From Belnapia mucosa (GTDB lineage Bacteria; Pseudomonadota; Alphaproteobacteria; Acetobacterales; Acetobacteraceae), in NCBI RefSeq assembly GCF_016775475.1, contig NZ_JAEUXJ010000012.1:110299-174298 (forward strand): a DNA stretch of 64,000 nucleotides, given 5' to 3'. Positions 46,328 through 55,761 of this stretch are shown one piece after another (the first letter of the stretch is position 1; the number at the start of each line of letters is the position of its first letter). The position numbers and the translations under genes were made by a program. The notes under the pieces were generated by a model, which worked only from the letters and a program-made list of their open reading frames with translations, was not told where the DNA came from and made no database searches.

Positions 46328-47401
46328 ATGTCCCGCCTTTCCCTTCGGGGCCTGACCAAGGCCTATAGCAAGATGGTGGTAGTGGACCACATCGACCTGA
46401 CCCTGAACGAAGGCGAGTTCGTCTCGCTGCTCGGCCCCTCCGGCTGCGGCAAAACCACTACGCTGCGCATGATCGCGGGCTTCGTCGAGCCGACGGATGG
46501 CACAGTGGAGATGGGCGGCAAGGTCATCTCCACGCCTGGGTCCGTCCTGCCGCCCGAGCGGCGCCAGATGTCCATGATCTTCCAGAGCTATGCCATCTGG
46601 CCGAACATGACGGTTGCGGAGAATGTTGGCTTCGGCCTGAAGCTGCGCAACTTGCCGGCGGCGGAGGTGCAGCGCAGGGTCGCCGAGATCCTGGAAGTTG
46701 TGCAGATGGGGCATCTACACGGGCGCTACCCGGCGGAACTCTCCGGTGGGCAGCAGCAGCGCGTGGCATTGGCGCGGGCCATCGTGGTTAAACCCGCCGT
46801 GCTGCTGTTGGACGAGCCGCTCTCCAACCTCGACGCCAACCTGCGGGAGGAAATGCGCTTCGAGATCCGCCGCCTGCACAACGAGTTCCGCATCACCACG
46901 GTCTATGTTACGCATGATCAGGCGGAGGCGATGGCGACCTCCGACCGGATTGCGGTGATGCATGCCGGCCGGATCGAGCAAGTAGATGCGCCGCACCTGC
47001 TCTATACCAAGCCAAAGACCCGCTTTGTGGCTGGCTTCATCGGCCGCACCAACCTGCTAGAGGCAAAGCTGGCGAATGGTGAGATCGGCTTCGACGGCGT
47101 CGCCTTCCAGGCGAGCCAAGTGGATGCATCGCTGAACGGTCTCAGTCGGCCGGTCCTGCTCTCGGTGCGGCCCCAGAGCATCGGTCTATACCGGGCACAG
47201 CCCGCGAGCGCTGCGGGCCGGCCGGTGGTGCCCGGCATCGTGACGCAGCGCGTCTTCCTTGGCGAAACCTGGGATTACGTGGTCCAACCCCAAAGCAGCT
47301 GCACCAAGCTGCGGGTCACCGCCCCGCCGCTCCAGGTGCATGAGGTGGGTGAGGCTGTCTGGCTGGAATTCGATCCGCACCAGATGGCACTGGTGGAGTA
47401 A
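46328..47401 (+). CDS. ABC transporter ATP-binding protein
   Basis: A 357-residue ATPase. Walker A GPSGCGKTT, Q-loop FQSYAIWPN, signature LSGGQQQRVALARA, Walker B VLLLDEPLSNLDA and switch VYVTHDQAEAMA are all intact. A C-terminal TOBE-type regulatory domain begins near residue 240 (VRPQSIGLY). It energises the permease encoded immediately upstream; the three genes form one operon. Confidence 0.93.
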   Translation: MSRLSLRGLTKAYSKMVVVDHIDLTLNEGEFVSLLGPSGCGKTTTLRMIAGFVEPTDGTVEMGGKVISTPGSVLPPERRQMSMIFQSYAIWPNMTVAENVGFGLKLRNLPAAEVQRRVAEILEVVQMGHLHGRYPAELSGGQQQRVALARAIVVKPAVLLLDEPLSNLDANLREEMRFEIRRLHNEFRITTVYVTHDQAEAMATSDRIAVMHAGRIEQVDAPHLLYTKPKTRFVAGFIGRTNLLEAKLANGEIGFDGVAFQASQVDASLNGLSRPVLLSVRPQSIGLYRAQPASAAGRPVVPGIVTQRVFLGETWDYVVQPQSSCTKLRVTAPPLQVHEVGEAVWLEFDPHQMALVE

Positions 47402-47504
47402 CACCACCCTAAATGGCACCCGGTTCCTGGATGCAGTTTGCAGCCTCGCCGCTGGCAGGTGAGGTGGCCTGGAAACTCGACAAGCGGACAATAATCTCTC
47501 CGCT

Positions 47505-47880
47505 TTATAGCGGCGAAGGTGCCAGCATGAGGCTGAGCCAACCTAGGCCACTCGCCTTGACGAAGTGCCGTAGCTGGAGCGGACCAAATCCCGATAGATC
47601 CCTTTCGCGCTGATCCGGTCGCCGCGCCGGTGCACGAGGGCGTGGTTCAGCCCCAGCAGCACCGGCCTTCGCTGGCAGGAAGATATCGAGCAGCACCCGG
47701 GACGCCACTCTCCCACTTCAGGCCACCCGGTTGAGCACCCAATGATAGTTCACGAAGCGTTTTTCCAAGGTGAGCGCACGGATATGCGGCAGGCTGGTCG
47801 CGGTGCGCCGGAGACGCATCCAGTCTCTCCGCTCAAACCACTCCGCCGTCTGCTCAACCGAGATGGCCAAAGTCTCGCGG
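47505..47880 (-). pseudogene. Transposase fragment (DDE, IS701-like)
   Basis: The minus strand reads LAISVEQTAEWFERRDWMRL and THIR-like SLPHIRALTLEKRFVNYHWV with LNRVA, then a stop in place of Trp. SGRVASRVLLDIFLPAKAGA and LRHFVKASGLGWLSLMLAPS follow. These blocks recur in the N-terminal part of a DDE transposase family whose next block would be the catalytic domain, absent here. It fills the gap between the ABC operon and the glucosidase gene. Confidence 0.55.
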
Positions 47881-47949
47881 AGGGCGGCGGTTCATCCTGT
47901 CTCGTCGTCAGGACCAAAGCTTGTCCGCCATACGCCGACGCGGCGCCGC

Positions 47950-49566
47950 TCAGGCCCCGGCTGGCAGCTCCACCACGACGCCTTCAGCGGAGCGCAGCGA
48001 CATCGCCTCCTGGATCGGGCCGCTCCTGTCGTCAAGGCAGCTGGACAGCAGCACCCTGGCCCCCGGCGCGAAGCCGGCCAGCACCCGCTGGCCGTCGCCC
48101 AGGTTCAGAGCGATGCGCAATCGGCGACCGGTCGCCTCGTCCCGCCGTTCATAGGCCAGAACATCCGGCGCATCGACCGCGACGGAGGCATAGGTCCCGA
48201 CCGAGAGCGCCGGTTTGGCACGGCGCAGCCCGAGGAGTGCGCGGTAGAGCGACAGCACCGACGATGCATCGCCTTCCTGTGCCGCGACATTCACCGAGCG
48301 CCAGTCCTGCGGCAGCGGCAGCCAGGGCTCGACGGCGCTGGTAAAGCCGGCGCCCGCTCCGGCATCCCACTGCATCGGCGTTCTTACCGGGTCGCGTCCG
48401 AGGCCCAGTCCCGGCACGCGCCGCTCCCAGGGGTCCTGCACGCGGTCCGGTGGGATCGGCACATCGCTCATGCCGATCTCCTCGCCCTGGTAGATCGTCG
48501 GCGTGCCGCGCAGGGTCAGCAGCAGCATGGCGGCAACCCGGGCCTGCGCCGGGCCCAGCCGGCTGGCGAGACGCGAACGGTCGTGATTGCCAAGCACCCA
48601 GTTCGGCCAGGCACCTTGCGGCAGCGCCGCCTCGTAACGCTCGACAAGGGCGGCAATTGCGCGCGCCTTCCACGGCGTGGAGAGCAGGTGAAAATTGAAA
48701 GGGAGATGGAAGCCTGCAAGCCCGACCCCGTAATAGGCCATCAGCCGGTCGATTGGCAGATAGGCTTCGCCGATCAGCACGCGATCGCCGGGGTAGGCAT
48801 CGGCCACGCGGCGCATCGCGGCGACCGCCTCCTGCACCTCCGGCAGGTCCATCGTATGGGCACGGATCACGCGGCGCGCCGGTGACAGGCCCGGTCGCCA
48901 GTCGGGGTTGAGTGGGTTGTCGCGCAGGCACTCATCCTCGAACAGGTGATGGATGGCATCGACGCGGAACCCATCCACGCCACGGTCCAGCCAGAACCGC
49001 AGCACCTCCAGCATGGCGTCCCGTACCAGCGGGTTGCGCCAGTTCAGGTCCGGTTGTCCCGGGAGGTAGGCATGGTACCAGTACTGGCCCGTTGCCGAGT
49101 CTAGCGTCCAGGCGGGGCCGCCGAATTCACTCAGCCAATTGTTGGGCGGGCCGCCATCCGGTGCGGGATCGCGCCAGATGTACCAGTCGCGCTTGGCGCT
49201 GCTGCGGGAGGCGCGGCTTTCGAGGAACCACGGATGACGGTCCGAGCTATGGTTCGGCACATAGTCAAGGATGACACGCAGGCCCCGCGCATGTGCCGCC
49301 GCAACGAGGCGGTCGAAATCGGCAAGCGTCCCGAAGGCTGGATCGATGCCGGTGTAGTCCGCCACGTCATAGCCGAAATCCGCCATCGGCGAGGGAGTGA
49401 TGGGCGAGATCCAGACCGCGTCCACGCCCAGTGCCACGAGATGGTCGAGCCGCGCCAGGATCCCCGGCAGGTCGCCGACGCCATCGCCGTTTGAATCCTG
49501 GAAGGAGCGAGGATAGACCTGATAGATCACCCCGCTCTGCCACCAGGCATATCCTTTGCCCGCCAT
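47950..49566 (-). CDS. GH13 alpha-glucosidase
   Basis: A 538-residue alpha-amylase-superfamily enzyme. GVIYQVYPRSFQDSNGDGVG opens the barrel. The conserved regions are DYVPNHSS, GVDGFRVDAIHHLF (nucleophile Asp), VLIGEAYLP (acid/base Glu) and WVLGNHDRSRLAS (third Asp). The pattern fits oligo-1,6-glucosidase or alpha-glucosidase (subfamily GH13_17/23/31). No signal peptide is seen from ATG 49566, so it is probably cytoplasmic, hydrolysing imported alpha-glucosides. It is divergent from the LLM oxidoreductase gene. Confidence 0.92.
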   Translation of the reverse strand: MAGKGYAWWQSGVIYQVYPRSFQDSNGDGVGDLPGILARLDHLVALGVDAVWISPITPSPMADFGYDVADYTGIDPAFGTLADFDRLVAAAHARGLRVILDYVPNHSSDRHPWFLESRASRSSAKRDWYIWRDPAPDGGPPNNWLSEFGGPAWTLDSATGQYWYHAYLPGQPDLNWRNPLVRDAMLEVLRFWLDRGVDGFRVDAIHHLFEDECLRDNPLNPDWRPGLSPARRVIRAHTMDLPEVQEAVAAMRRVADAYPGDRVLIGEAYLPIDRLMAYYGVGLAGFHLPFNFHLLSTPWKARAIAALVERYEAALPQGAWPNWVLGNHDRSRLASRLGPAQARVAAMLLLTLRGTPTIYQGEEIGMSDVPIPPDRVQDPWERRVPGLGLGRDPVRTPMQWDAGAGAGFTSAVEPWLPLPQDWRSVNVAAQEGDASSVLSLYRALLGLRRAKPALSVGTYASVAVDAPDVLAYERRDEATGRRLRIALNLGDGQRVLAGFAPGARVLLSSCLDDRSGPIQEAMSLRSAEGVVVELPAGA

Positions 49567-49810
49567 GGTCACGCGCAGCCGCGGGCCAGCGGCGAGCCAT
49601 GGCCTCGCGCCAGGCACGCCGCCGGGCCGCGGCGGCGAACCATCCAGGACCGGGCGCTGAGGCGCAGGGCCTTTCTGCCGGTCGACCTTTCGTCCAGCCC
49701 GGAGATGAGCGCCTCAGCCATCGTATATCCTCTTCCATCGCCCGCCACCCGGCAACCGGGGCACGCGCCGCAAGTTCCCGCCCGGCGGCACGCGCCGCGA
49801 CGAGGTGACC

Positions 49811-50782
49811 ATGGCCGCCTTTCCTCGCATCGGCTTTCACGCCTCACATGAACAGTTCCCGCCCTCGGAACTGCTCGCCCTCGTTCGCCACGCCGAAGCC
49901 GCCGGCTTCGATTGTGCCATGTCCTCCGACCATTTCCGCCCCTGGGGCGCGGCGCAGGGGCATTCGGGCTTCGCTTGGTCCTGGCTCGGCGCGGCGCTGG
50001 CATCGACCCGGCTGCCAATCGGCGTCATCTCGGCGCCGGGCTACCGCTACCACCCCGCCATCGTCGCCCAGGGCGCGGCGACACTGACTGAAATGTTTCC
50101 CGGCCGCTTCTGGCTGGCCCTTGGCAGCGGCCAGCGTCTGAATGAGGACATCACCGGCCTTGCCTGGCCGGAGAAAGCTGAGCGCAATGCCCGCCTCCGC
50201 GAATGCGCCGACATCATCCGCGCCCTGCTCGCCGGCGAGACGGTGACGCATCACGGTCGGGTCTCGGTGGTGAACGCGAAACTCTATAGTCGCCCCGCCC
50301 AGCCGCCGCCGCTGCTCGGGGCCGCGGTGACGGAGGCGACAGCGGAAGCCGTGGGCGCCTGGGCGGACGGGCTGCTGACGGTCTCCGCGGAACCCGAGCA
50401 GATGCGCAAGGTGATCGAGGCCTTCCAACGCGGCGGCGGCGCGGGCAAGCGGCTGGTGGTCCAGGTCGGGCTGAACTGGGCACCGACCGAGGCGGAGGCG
50501 CTGACGGGCGCGCATGAGCAATGGCGTACCAATGTCATCGGCGGCGAGGTGAATTGGGAGCTGCGCACGCCAGAGGAGTTCGATACAGCGACACGCTTCG
50601 TCCGACCCGATGACATGCGGCAATCCGTTTGGATCTCGGCCGATCCCAGCTGGCACGCCGCCCGCCTCGCGGAACTTGCCGAACTCGGCTTTGAGGAAAT
50701 CCAGCTGCACCAGGTCGGCCGCAATCAGCAGGCCTTCATCGACATCTTCGGCGAGCACGTGCTGCCGGCGCTGCGGCGATGA
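49811..50782 (+). CDS. LLM-class flavin-dependent oxidoreductase
   Basis: A 323-residue luciferase-like monooxygenase fold protein. RIGFHASHEQFPPSELLALV, FDCAMSSDHFRPWG, YHPAIVAQGAATLTEMFPGR and FWLALGSGQRLNE are typical of F420- or FMN-dependent LLM enzymes, in particular the group named TIGR03885. ATG 49811 is preferred over a GTG six bases earlier. Its stop overlaps the start of a truncated SMP-30 gene (ATGA), an arrangement suggesting that both once formed an operon for sugar or lactone oxidation. Confidence 0.87.
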   Translation: MAAFPRIGFHASHEQFPPSELLALVRHAEAAGFDCAMSSDHFRPWGAAQGHSGFAWSWLGAALASTRLPIGVISAPGYRYHPAIVAQGAATLTEMFPGRFWLALGSGQRLNEDITGLAWPEKAERNARLRECADIIRALLAGETVTHHGRVSVVNAKLYSRPAQPPPLLGAAVTEATAEAVGAWADGLLTVSAEPEQMRKVIEAFQRGGGAGKRLVVQVGLNWAPTEAEALTGAHEQWRTNVIGGEVNWELRTPEEFDTATRFVRPDDMRQSVWISADPSWHAARLAELAELGFEEIQLHQVGRNQQAFIDIFGEHVLPALRR

Positions 50783-50868
50783 TCGGGGCACCGGGCCTGT
50801 TCGGAGCCGCCGACTCCAAGCTGGGCGAGGGAGCGCTCTGGGATGAGCGCACCGCCCGGCTCCGGTGA
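50779..50868 (+). pseudogene. SMP-30/gluconolactonase N-terminal fragment
   Basis: Only 29 codons remain: GLFGAADSKLGEGALWDERT, then a stop. LGEG-x-x-WD is the hallmark opening of SMP-30/gluconolactonase/LRE-like proteins. It overlaps the LLM gene by four bases. The following 280 bases (to 51151) are unrecognisable. Confidence 0.6.
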
Positions 50869-51151
50869 GTGAATATTCATAATCGAAGGCTGTTCTAGAT
50901 GGACGAGGCCTGCGGCGACGGTCCGTTTAGGGGGAGCTGTTCCCGACTGAGCAGGCGCATGGTGCGAGCGCCGGTGGACTAGCCTTGTCCGGGATCTTGG
51001 CGCGCTTGCGCTCGGGCAGAGCCCGTAATGCTGACAGGGGGCATGAACTGGCCCGAACGGCGGCGCCGTAGTCGAGGTTTAGCGCCGCCCAGCTCCTGTT
51101 CATATGCCGTAACGGTTGAGGGGCGTTGCCTTGGCTCCCCGACCCGCGCAG

Positions 51152-52774
51152 TCACTGCCTGGTGGTGTACGCGCGTGCCGCCGCAAGCTCCGGTCGCGCG
51201 CCATCTTCCGCGCGCGCTGCGATCTCAAGGAGGTGGCCGTAGTGCCGGCGCGCCGCCTCAGCATTACCCGCCATTTCCGCTGATCGAGCCGCGCCGTGGA
51301 CGGCGCGGAACCGGCGCGGCTCGGTCTCCTGCACCGCCTCGAACTCGCGCTGCCCCTCGCCAGGGCGGCCCACCAGCAGCAGCATTTCCCCGAGCTGCTC
51401 GCGTGCTGGCATGAGTGGCCCCGGCGTGACCGGATGCTTGTCCGTCCGGCTCTCTCGTTCCGCTGCCTCGCGCAGCAGGGCTAAGCCCTCCTCACGCCCA
51501 CCGCGGCCGAATGCGACCCAGCCCTCAGCCGCGAGGCGCAGAATCTCCGTCTGCTCTGCCCAGTAGGCGTCGCCGCTGCCGCGCAGTGCCGTGGCAGCGG
51601 CCTTTAGCGCCTCGATGTCGCTGGCGGCGGCGTCCGGACGCCCAGCGCGGGCAGCGCCCACCGCGCGAGCGAAATACGTGTTCGCTACCACGAGCGGTGC
51701 TGTCTGCCGACCTGGCTGCAGAGCAGCCGCTTCCTCCCAGGCCCCCCGCTCCAGCGCGTAGCGCGCCGGCATCACCGTGAGCGCCCAGGCGAAGATCGGC
51801 GCGGGTGCGTTCCAGTCGGCGAAGCGCGGCAGCTCCGCCAGCGTGCGGCGCGCCGCCTCCAACTGCCCGGTTTGAAGATAGCCGTAGAGCATGTAGTCAA
51901 GCGCGTGGATCTCGTCGAACGCAGACTGTCGCGCCCGTGCCGTCTCGGCCGAGCGTCGGTTCGTCTCGATCGAGTCCTCCCACCGCCCAACGCGTGTAAA
52001 GATATGGGAGGGCATGTGTAGGGCGTGTGGCGCGTCCGCCGCGAGGCCGGCGTAGCGCTCGGCAGCGGGCAGACCGCGCTGGGCGAGCGCCGGCACGTCG
52101 TAGGTGTGGATGAGGTAGTGGGCCACGCCCGGATGCTGCGGCTGGCGAGCAGCCTCGCGCTCTAGGATCTCGGCGGCCTTGAGCTGCCGTGTGTAGGTCT
52201 TGTCGGTCGGCGATGCGGCCATGGCGAGCGCGAGGGCATAGTGGATCGCCACCTCCGGGTCGTCCGGGAAGCGCCCGTGCAACTGCCCCATAGCCTGCTC
52301 GTAACGCTCCAAGCGGGCGCGGTGCGTCGCCGGGTTCTCATCGCCGTAGAGTTCAGAGAGGGCACCAATAAGTCCAATCTCGCGCTCACTCTTCGCCCCG
52401 ATGCGCTTCGCCTCTGCCAGTAGGGCCCGGCCCTGGCGCAGGTTGGCCGCGGTCGTCACGGTGAAGGGGTTCACCAGCAGCGCCATGGCCTCACCCCAGT
52501 AGGACATGACACAACCGGGGTCGCGCTCGCGCACACGCCGGAAGGCCTCCTGAGCGGCCTCATACCAGAAGGAGTGCTGCAGCTTCATTGCTGCGTCGAA
52601 GGCAGCCTGCGCCTCTGGCGTGCAGCTGACCGGGAAGTGCACCTCGCCAAGCGCGGCCGGCGCTGGGTGAGTACCGCCGTGGGCGTGACCGCCGTGCTGT
52701 TGTTGCGCTTGCCCGACCGCCGGGCAGAGCGCGAAGCCGAGGGCAAGCGCCCAGCGGCTGGCGTAGTTACGCAT
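51152..52774 (-). CDS. Exported TPR-repeat protein
   Basis: A 540-residue protein with a signal peptide (YASRWALALGFALCPAVGQA) and a His-rich N-terminus (QQQHGGHAHGGTH). Helical repeat units follow, for example AFDAAMKLQHSFWYEAAQEA, VAIHYALALAMAASP and the C-terminal FEAVQETEPRRFRAVHGAAR. AAERYAGLAADAPHALHMPS-HIF is a conserved block in this family of periplasmic TPR proteins. ATG 52774 is backed by GGGAGGAAGC; an upstream start at 52858 is less likely. The function is unknown; a scaffold or metal-related role is possible given the histidines. Confidence 0.8.
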   Translation of the reverse strand: MRNYASRWALALGFALCPAVGQAQQQHGGHAHGGTHPAPAALGEVHFPVSCTPEAQAAFDAAMKLQHSFWYEAAQEAFRRVRERDPGCVMSYWGEAMALLVNPFTVTTAANLRQGRALLAEAKRIGAKSEREIGLIGALSELYGDENPATHRARLERYEQAMGQLHGRFPDDPEVAIHYALALAMAASPTDKTYTRQLKAAEILEREAARQPQHPGVAHYLIHTYDVPALAQRGLPAAERYAGLAADAPHALHMPSHIFTRVGRWEDSIETNRRSAETARARQSAFDEIHALDYMLYGYLQTGQLEAARRTLAELPRFADWNAPAPIFAWALTVMPARYALERGAWEEAAALQPGRQTAPLVVANTYFARAVGAARAGRPDAAASDIEALKAAATALRGSGDAYWAEQTEILRLAAEGWVAFGRGGREEGLALLREAAERESRTDKHPVTPGPLMPAREQLGEMLLLVGRPGEGQREFEAVQETEPRRFRAVHGAARSAEMAGNAEAARRHYGHLLEIAARAEDGARPELAAARAYTTRQ

Positions 52775-53109
52775 TGCTTCCTCCCTTGTTGGGGCAGCCT
52801 CTATCGGGCGCCTCCAACGCCGGAGCGTACACAGTGCGCTGCATCGGCGCCAAGGCAAAAACTACGGCGACCCGACTGCCCTGCGCTCTTGTCTCGTGCG
52901 GCTGCCGTTAGGGTGTTTCGAGGGGCTGCCGGACGCTTCCGCTTGAGCCCTTGCCGCTTCCGATGGCCTTCGCTATCCGAGGTCGCGGCCCTCGAAAGCA
53001 GTTGAGACGTGCTCCGGCTGCGAGCATTCTGGTCGCCTTCGGGTCACCTACGATACATGGCCATATCCAGCGTGCCTGCGTCCTCTAGACGCCAGTCGTA
53101 GGGCGGAAG
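52775..53109. other. Intergenic DNA without recognisable features
   Basis: 335 bases between the TPR gene and a recombinase-associated fragment. No gene, RNA or repeat could be supported. Confidence 0.4.
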
Positions 53110-53421
53110 ATGGTGGTGACGCCGGGGCAGGAGGGTGGGCCGGCTGTCGCTACGCATGCTGGCTCGGCGCTGGTGAAGGCGCTGGCCCAGGCATTCCGGT
53201 ATCAACGCCTGCTGGACAAGGGGAAATACGCCTCAATCAGCAAGATGGCGGCGGAGCGGATCAAGCGGAGTTATCTCGGCACGCTGCTGCGGCTGACGTT
53301 GCTGGCGCCGGACATCACCGAGGCGATCTTGGATGGGCGGCAGCCGGAGAGCATGGATTTGCCGCGACTCCTGGCCCCCTTGCCGGTGGGCTGGACCTCA
53401 GCCATCTGCAGTCTCGGCTGA
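53110..53421 (+). pseudogene. Recombinase-associated small HTH protein (copy 1)
   Basis: Up to 103 codons: SALVKALAQAFRYQRLLDKG, KYASISKMAAERIKRSYLGT and LLRLTLLAPDITEAILDGRQ match the small helix-turn-helix protein usually encoded next to large serine recombinases. The C-terminal end (WTSAICSLG) departs from the usual sequence, suggesting a shift or truncation. No recombinase gene adjoins it. It is the first of three partial copies within 4 kb. Confidence 0.65.
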
Positions 53422-53611
53422 TCGCAAGGAGCAGAGAGCGGCTGCTTTTTACCGACCTTGCGACGGCATCTCCTCGTTCTCAAGCGGACATTCACAGAGC
53501 CACCGCTGGGCAGGACCTGAAGAAGGCTTTGGCCGAAAACAGACAGGCGGCTTTCCACCGTATTCAGACCGCCAGCGGTAGCATGTCGCTTTCGATACTC
53601 GATCCGGTGCC

Positions 53612-54448
53612 TCAATAGGTCCCGGTCTTCACCGGCTGGGGCGCGTGGGCCACCGCCGCCTCACCCGTCAGCATTGCCCGCATACCGGCCCCGTTCGTCC
53701 GCCACCAATTGTACAGAATCCGCACGTCCCATCCGATGCAGAAGTGCTTCACCCCCATCTCCAGGTACGGCTTCGCAGCTGAGATATCCGCCAGTTCCAC
53801 ACGCGGGTGCTTGCCCATCTTCAGCGCTGTTTCGATCGTTTTGCGCTCCGCCTTCACGACGTCCGGGTGCGATCGCTGCCCAGTGAGTCCCAAGCTCATC
53901 GAGTAGTCGGATGACCCGAACTGCACCATGTCGATGCCCGGGACAGACAGGATCGCCTCCAGGTTCTCCACACACTCGCGCTTCTCGACCATGATGGCGA
54001 TCACCACCTCATTCAGCGAGTCAACATAGGCCGGCGAGCCGCCCTCCAGCACAGTGCCAACATCGCGCCGCATGCCGACACCAAGCCTCCCACCGGTGCC
54101 GGGGGTTTCGGCGCGCACCGCGGCGACGCACAACTCGGCGTCGGCCACCGTCCGGATATCGGCGAACAGCACGCTCTGGAAGCCCGATCCGATCGCGCGC
54201 ATCGCCTGATGCGCGTACTGCTTCTGTTCAACTTTGATCATGCCAGCGAGGTTCTTCAACTCGAACGCACGACCGAGATTGTCGAGGTCATGCATGGTGA
54301 ACGGCGCGTACTCGGCAGTAAACTCGACATAATCGTAGTTCTCGGCGTCGCCGATCAGTTCTACGAGCGTGGGCCAGCTGGACAGGATGTGCGTGCCGAT
54401 CGTCGGTTCTCCGGCGTTCAGCTTCTGGCGCAGGCGGTTGGGGCGCAT
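53612..54448 (-). CDS. HpcH/HpaI-family aldolase
   Basis: A 278-residue class II metal-dependent aldolase. GTHILSSWPTLVELIGDAEN opens the barrel, GMIKVEQKQYAHQAMRAIGS carries the substrate Arg region, AIMVEKRECVENLEAIL and GIDMVQFGSSDYSMSLGLTG hold the metal-binding acidic residues. It probably cleaves or condenses 2-oxo acids such as 2,4-dihydroxyheptanedioate-type compounds. ATG 54448 is supported by GAAGGAAA upstream; homology begins there. It is flanked on both sides by fragments of the same recombinase-associated gene. Confidence 0.86.
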   Translation of the reverse strand: MRPNRLRQKLNAGEPTIGTHILSSWPTLVELIGDAENYDYVEFTAEYAPFTMHDLDNLGRAFELKNLAGMIKVEQKQYAHQAMRAIGSGFQSVLFADIRTVADAELCVAAVRAETPGTGGRLGVGMRRDVGTVLEGGSPAYVDSLNEVVIAIMVEKRECVENLEAILSVPGIDMVQFGSSDYSMSLGLTGQRSHPDVVKAERKTIETALKMGKHPRVELADISAAKPYLEMGVKHFCIGWDVRILYNWWRTNGAGMRAMLTGEAAVAHAPQPVKTGTY

Positions 54449-54599
54449 GGTACTGTTTCCTTCGACGAATAAGACTTTAATCGTGAGTGTCATCCAATCA
54501 GGATGTGCGTGCAACCTGAGCGGCCCCACTTGCCGTCGGCGCCGAGAGCCGATGCGTCCTGCCCTTCACCAGCTTCTCCGAGAGCGAGGCCCTGCCGAA

Positions 54600-54758
54600 C
54601 AGCTCGCGAGGCGGAGCGGATCGGACGGGGGGGGGTACCTTGGCAGTCTGCTGCGGCTGACGCTGGTGGCGCCGGACCTGGTGGATGCCATCTTGAATGG
54701 GCAAGCGCCGAAAGGGATCACGTTGTCGACCCTGCTGAGTATCTTTCCGGTGGGGTAG
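54600..54758 (+). pseudogene. Recombinase-associated small HTH protein (copy 2, C-terminal)
   Basis: GYLGSLLRLTLVAPDLVDAI and LNGQAPKGITLSTLLSIFPV match the end of copy 1. A run of nine G (54627-54635) sits at the point where the frame is lost upstream (AERIGRGG in another frame). The N-terminal half is absent. Confidence 0.65.
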
Positions 54759-55046
54759 TCGGCGCAAGCTACCGTGGCGTCCGCGCGTGACCCATCGCTG
54801 AATCCCAGTCTGCCGGGATTGCCGATCCTGCTTGGTTGACCGCGCCGGGCCGAAGCATACCGTCCGCTCGAAGGCCGAACGGTGAGTGACGAACGTGTGG
54901 CTCCTGTAGACGCGAACCGCGAACGCTCAAAGGCTTGCGGTTGCCACGGCGAGCGCCATGATCCAGGGCCGATCCTGCTGGACGCAGCAGCTGCAGCTCA
55001 CGCCTTTCGTCGCCGAGGTGGGCCACCGACGCGCGGCGAGGTAGCG

Positions 55047-55660
55047 ATGACAAGGAACACGATCAACCCATGCCGAAGCTGGCACGCAACGGGCGGCAGA
55101 ACTCGCCGTGCCCTGCTGGGCATCGCGGGCGCAGCCTGCGCCGCGGCGACCACGCCCGGCCAGGCCGACGCAGCCGATCCGCTTCACCCGGATCTTTCCG
55201 TCAGGCGGTCGGACCGACATTCTCTCGCGCATCTGGTGCAACCGGATGCCTGGGATCACAGGCCGGTCCTTTGTCGTCGAGAACCGCTCAGGCTCCGGCG
55301 GGAATGTCGGTACGGAGACGATTGTGCGCGCTACGCCGGACGGCAACACGATCGGGCTCGCCTCGGTTTTCCTTCCTCTCGATTGCGGCTAGCCTTTATC
55401 CTCGGCTGCCCTATGGCGTGGAGCGCGACTTCTCGTACGTCTGCGACCTGTAGCAGCTGCCGAACCTCCTCATCGTACGCCTCGGCATTCCGACCCATAG
55501 CGTCCCTGAGCTGATCGCGCTTTGCTGTTGCGAACCCGGCCGGCTCAGCTTCGGGAGCTCGGGCGCCGGCACCACGCGGCATATTGCGGGCGAGATATTC
55601 AACGCGCTGGGCTACCGCCCGCCTGCGCCAGAAGCCGTCTTGCCGCGACCAAATGGGCCC
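55047..55660 (+). pseudogene. Bug/TctC binding protein, frameshifted and truncated
   Basis: A signal-like start (TRRALLGIAGAACAAATTPG) is followed, after a shift, by QPIRFTRIFPSGGRTDILSR and FVVENRSGSGGNVGTETIVR with ATPDGNTIGLAS. After another shift and a stop come LYPRLPYGVERDFSYVCDL, LPNLLIVRLGIPTHSVPELI and RLSFGSSGAGTTRHIAGEIF. These are the ordered blocks of a Bug receptor. The C-terminal third is missing. It converges with the PhyH remnant. Confidence 0.8.
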
Positions 55661-55761
55661 GCCTTCGCTGCGCTCTGGCACGCCCAGCCGGGCATGCCAA
55701 AACATAGGCCAACTCTCTCATAACCCATGGATCCCTGTTCGGGGTCGAGCCACCGCCCGGC

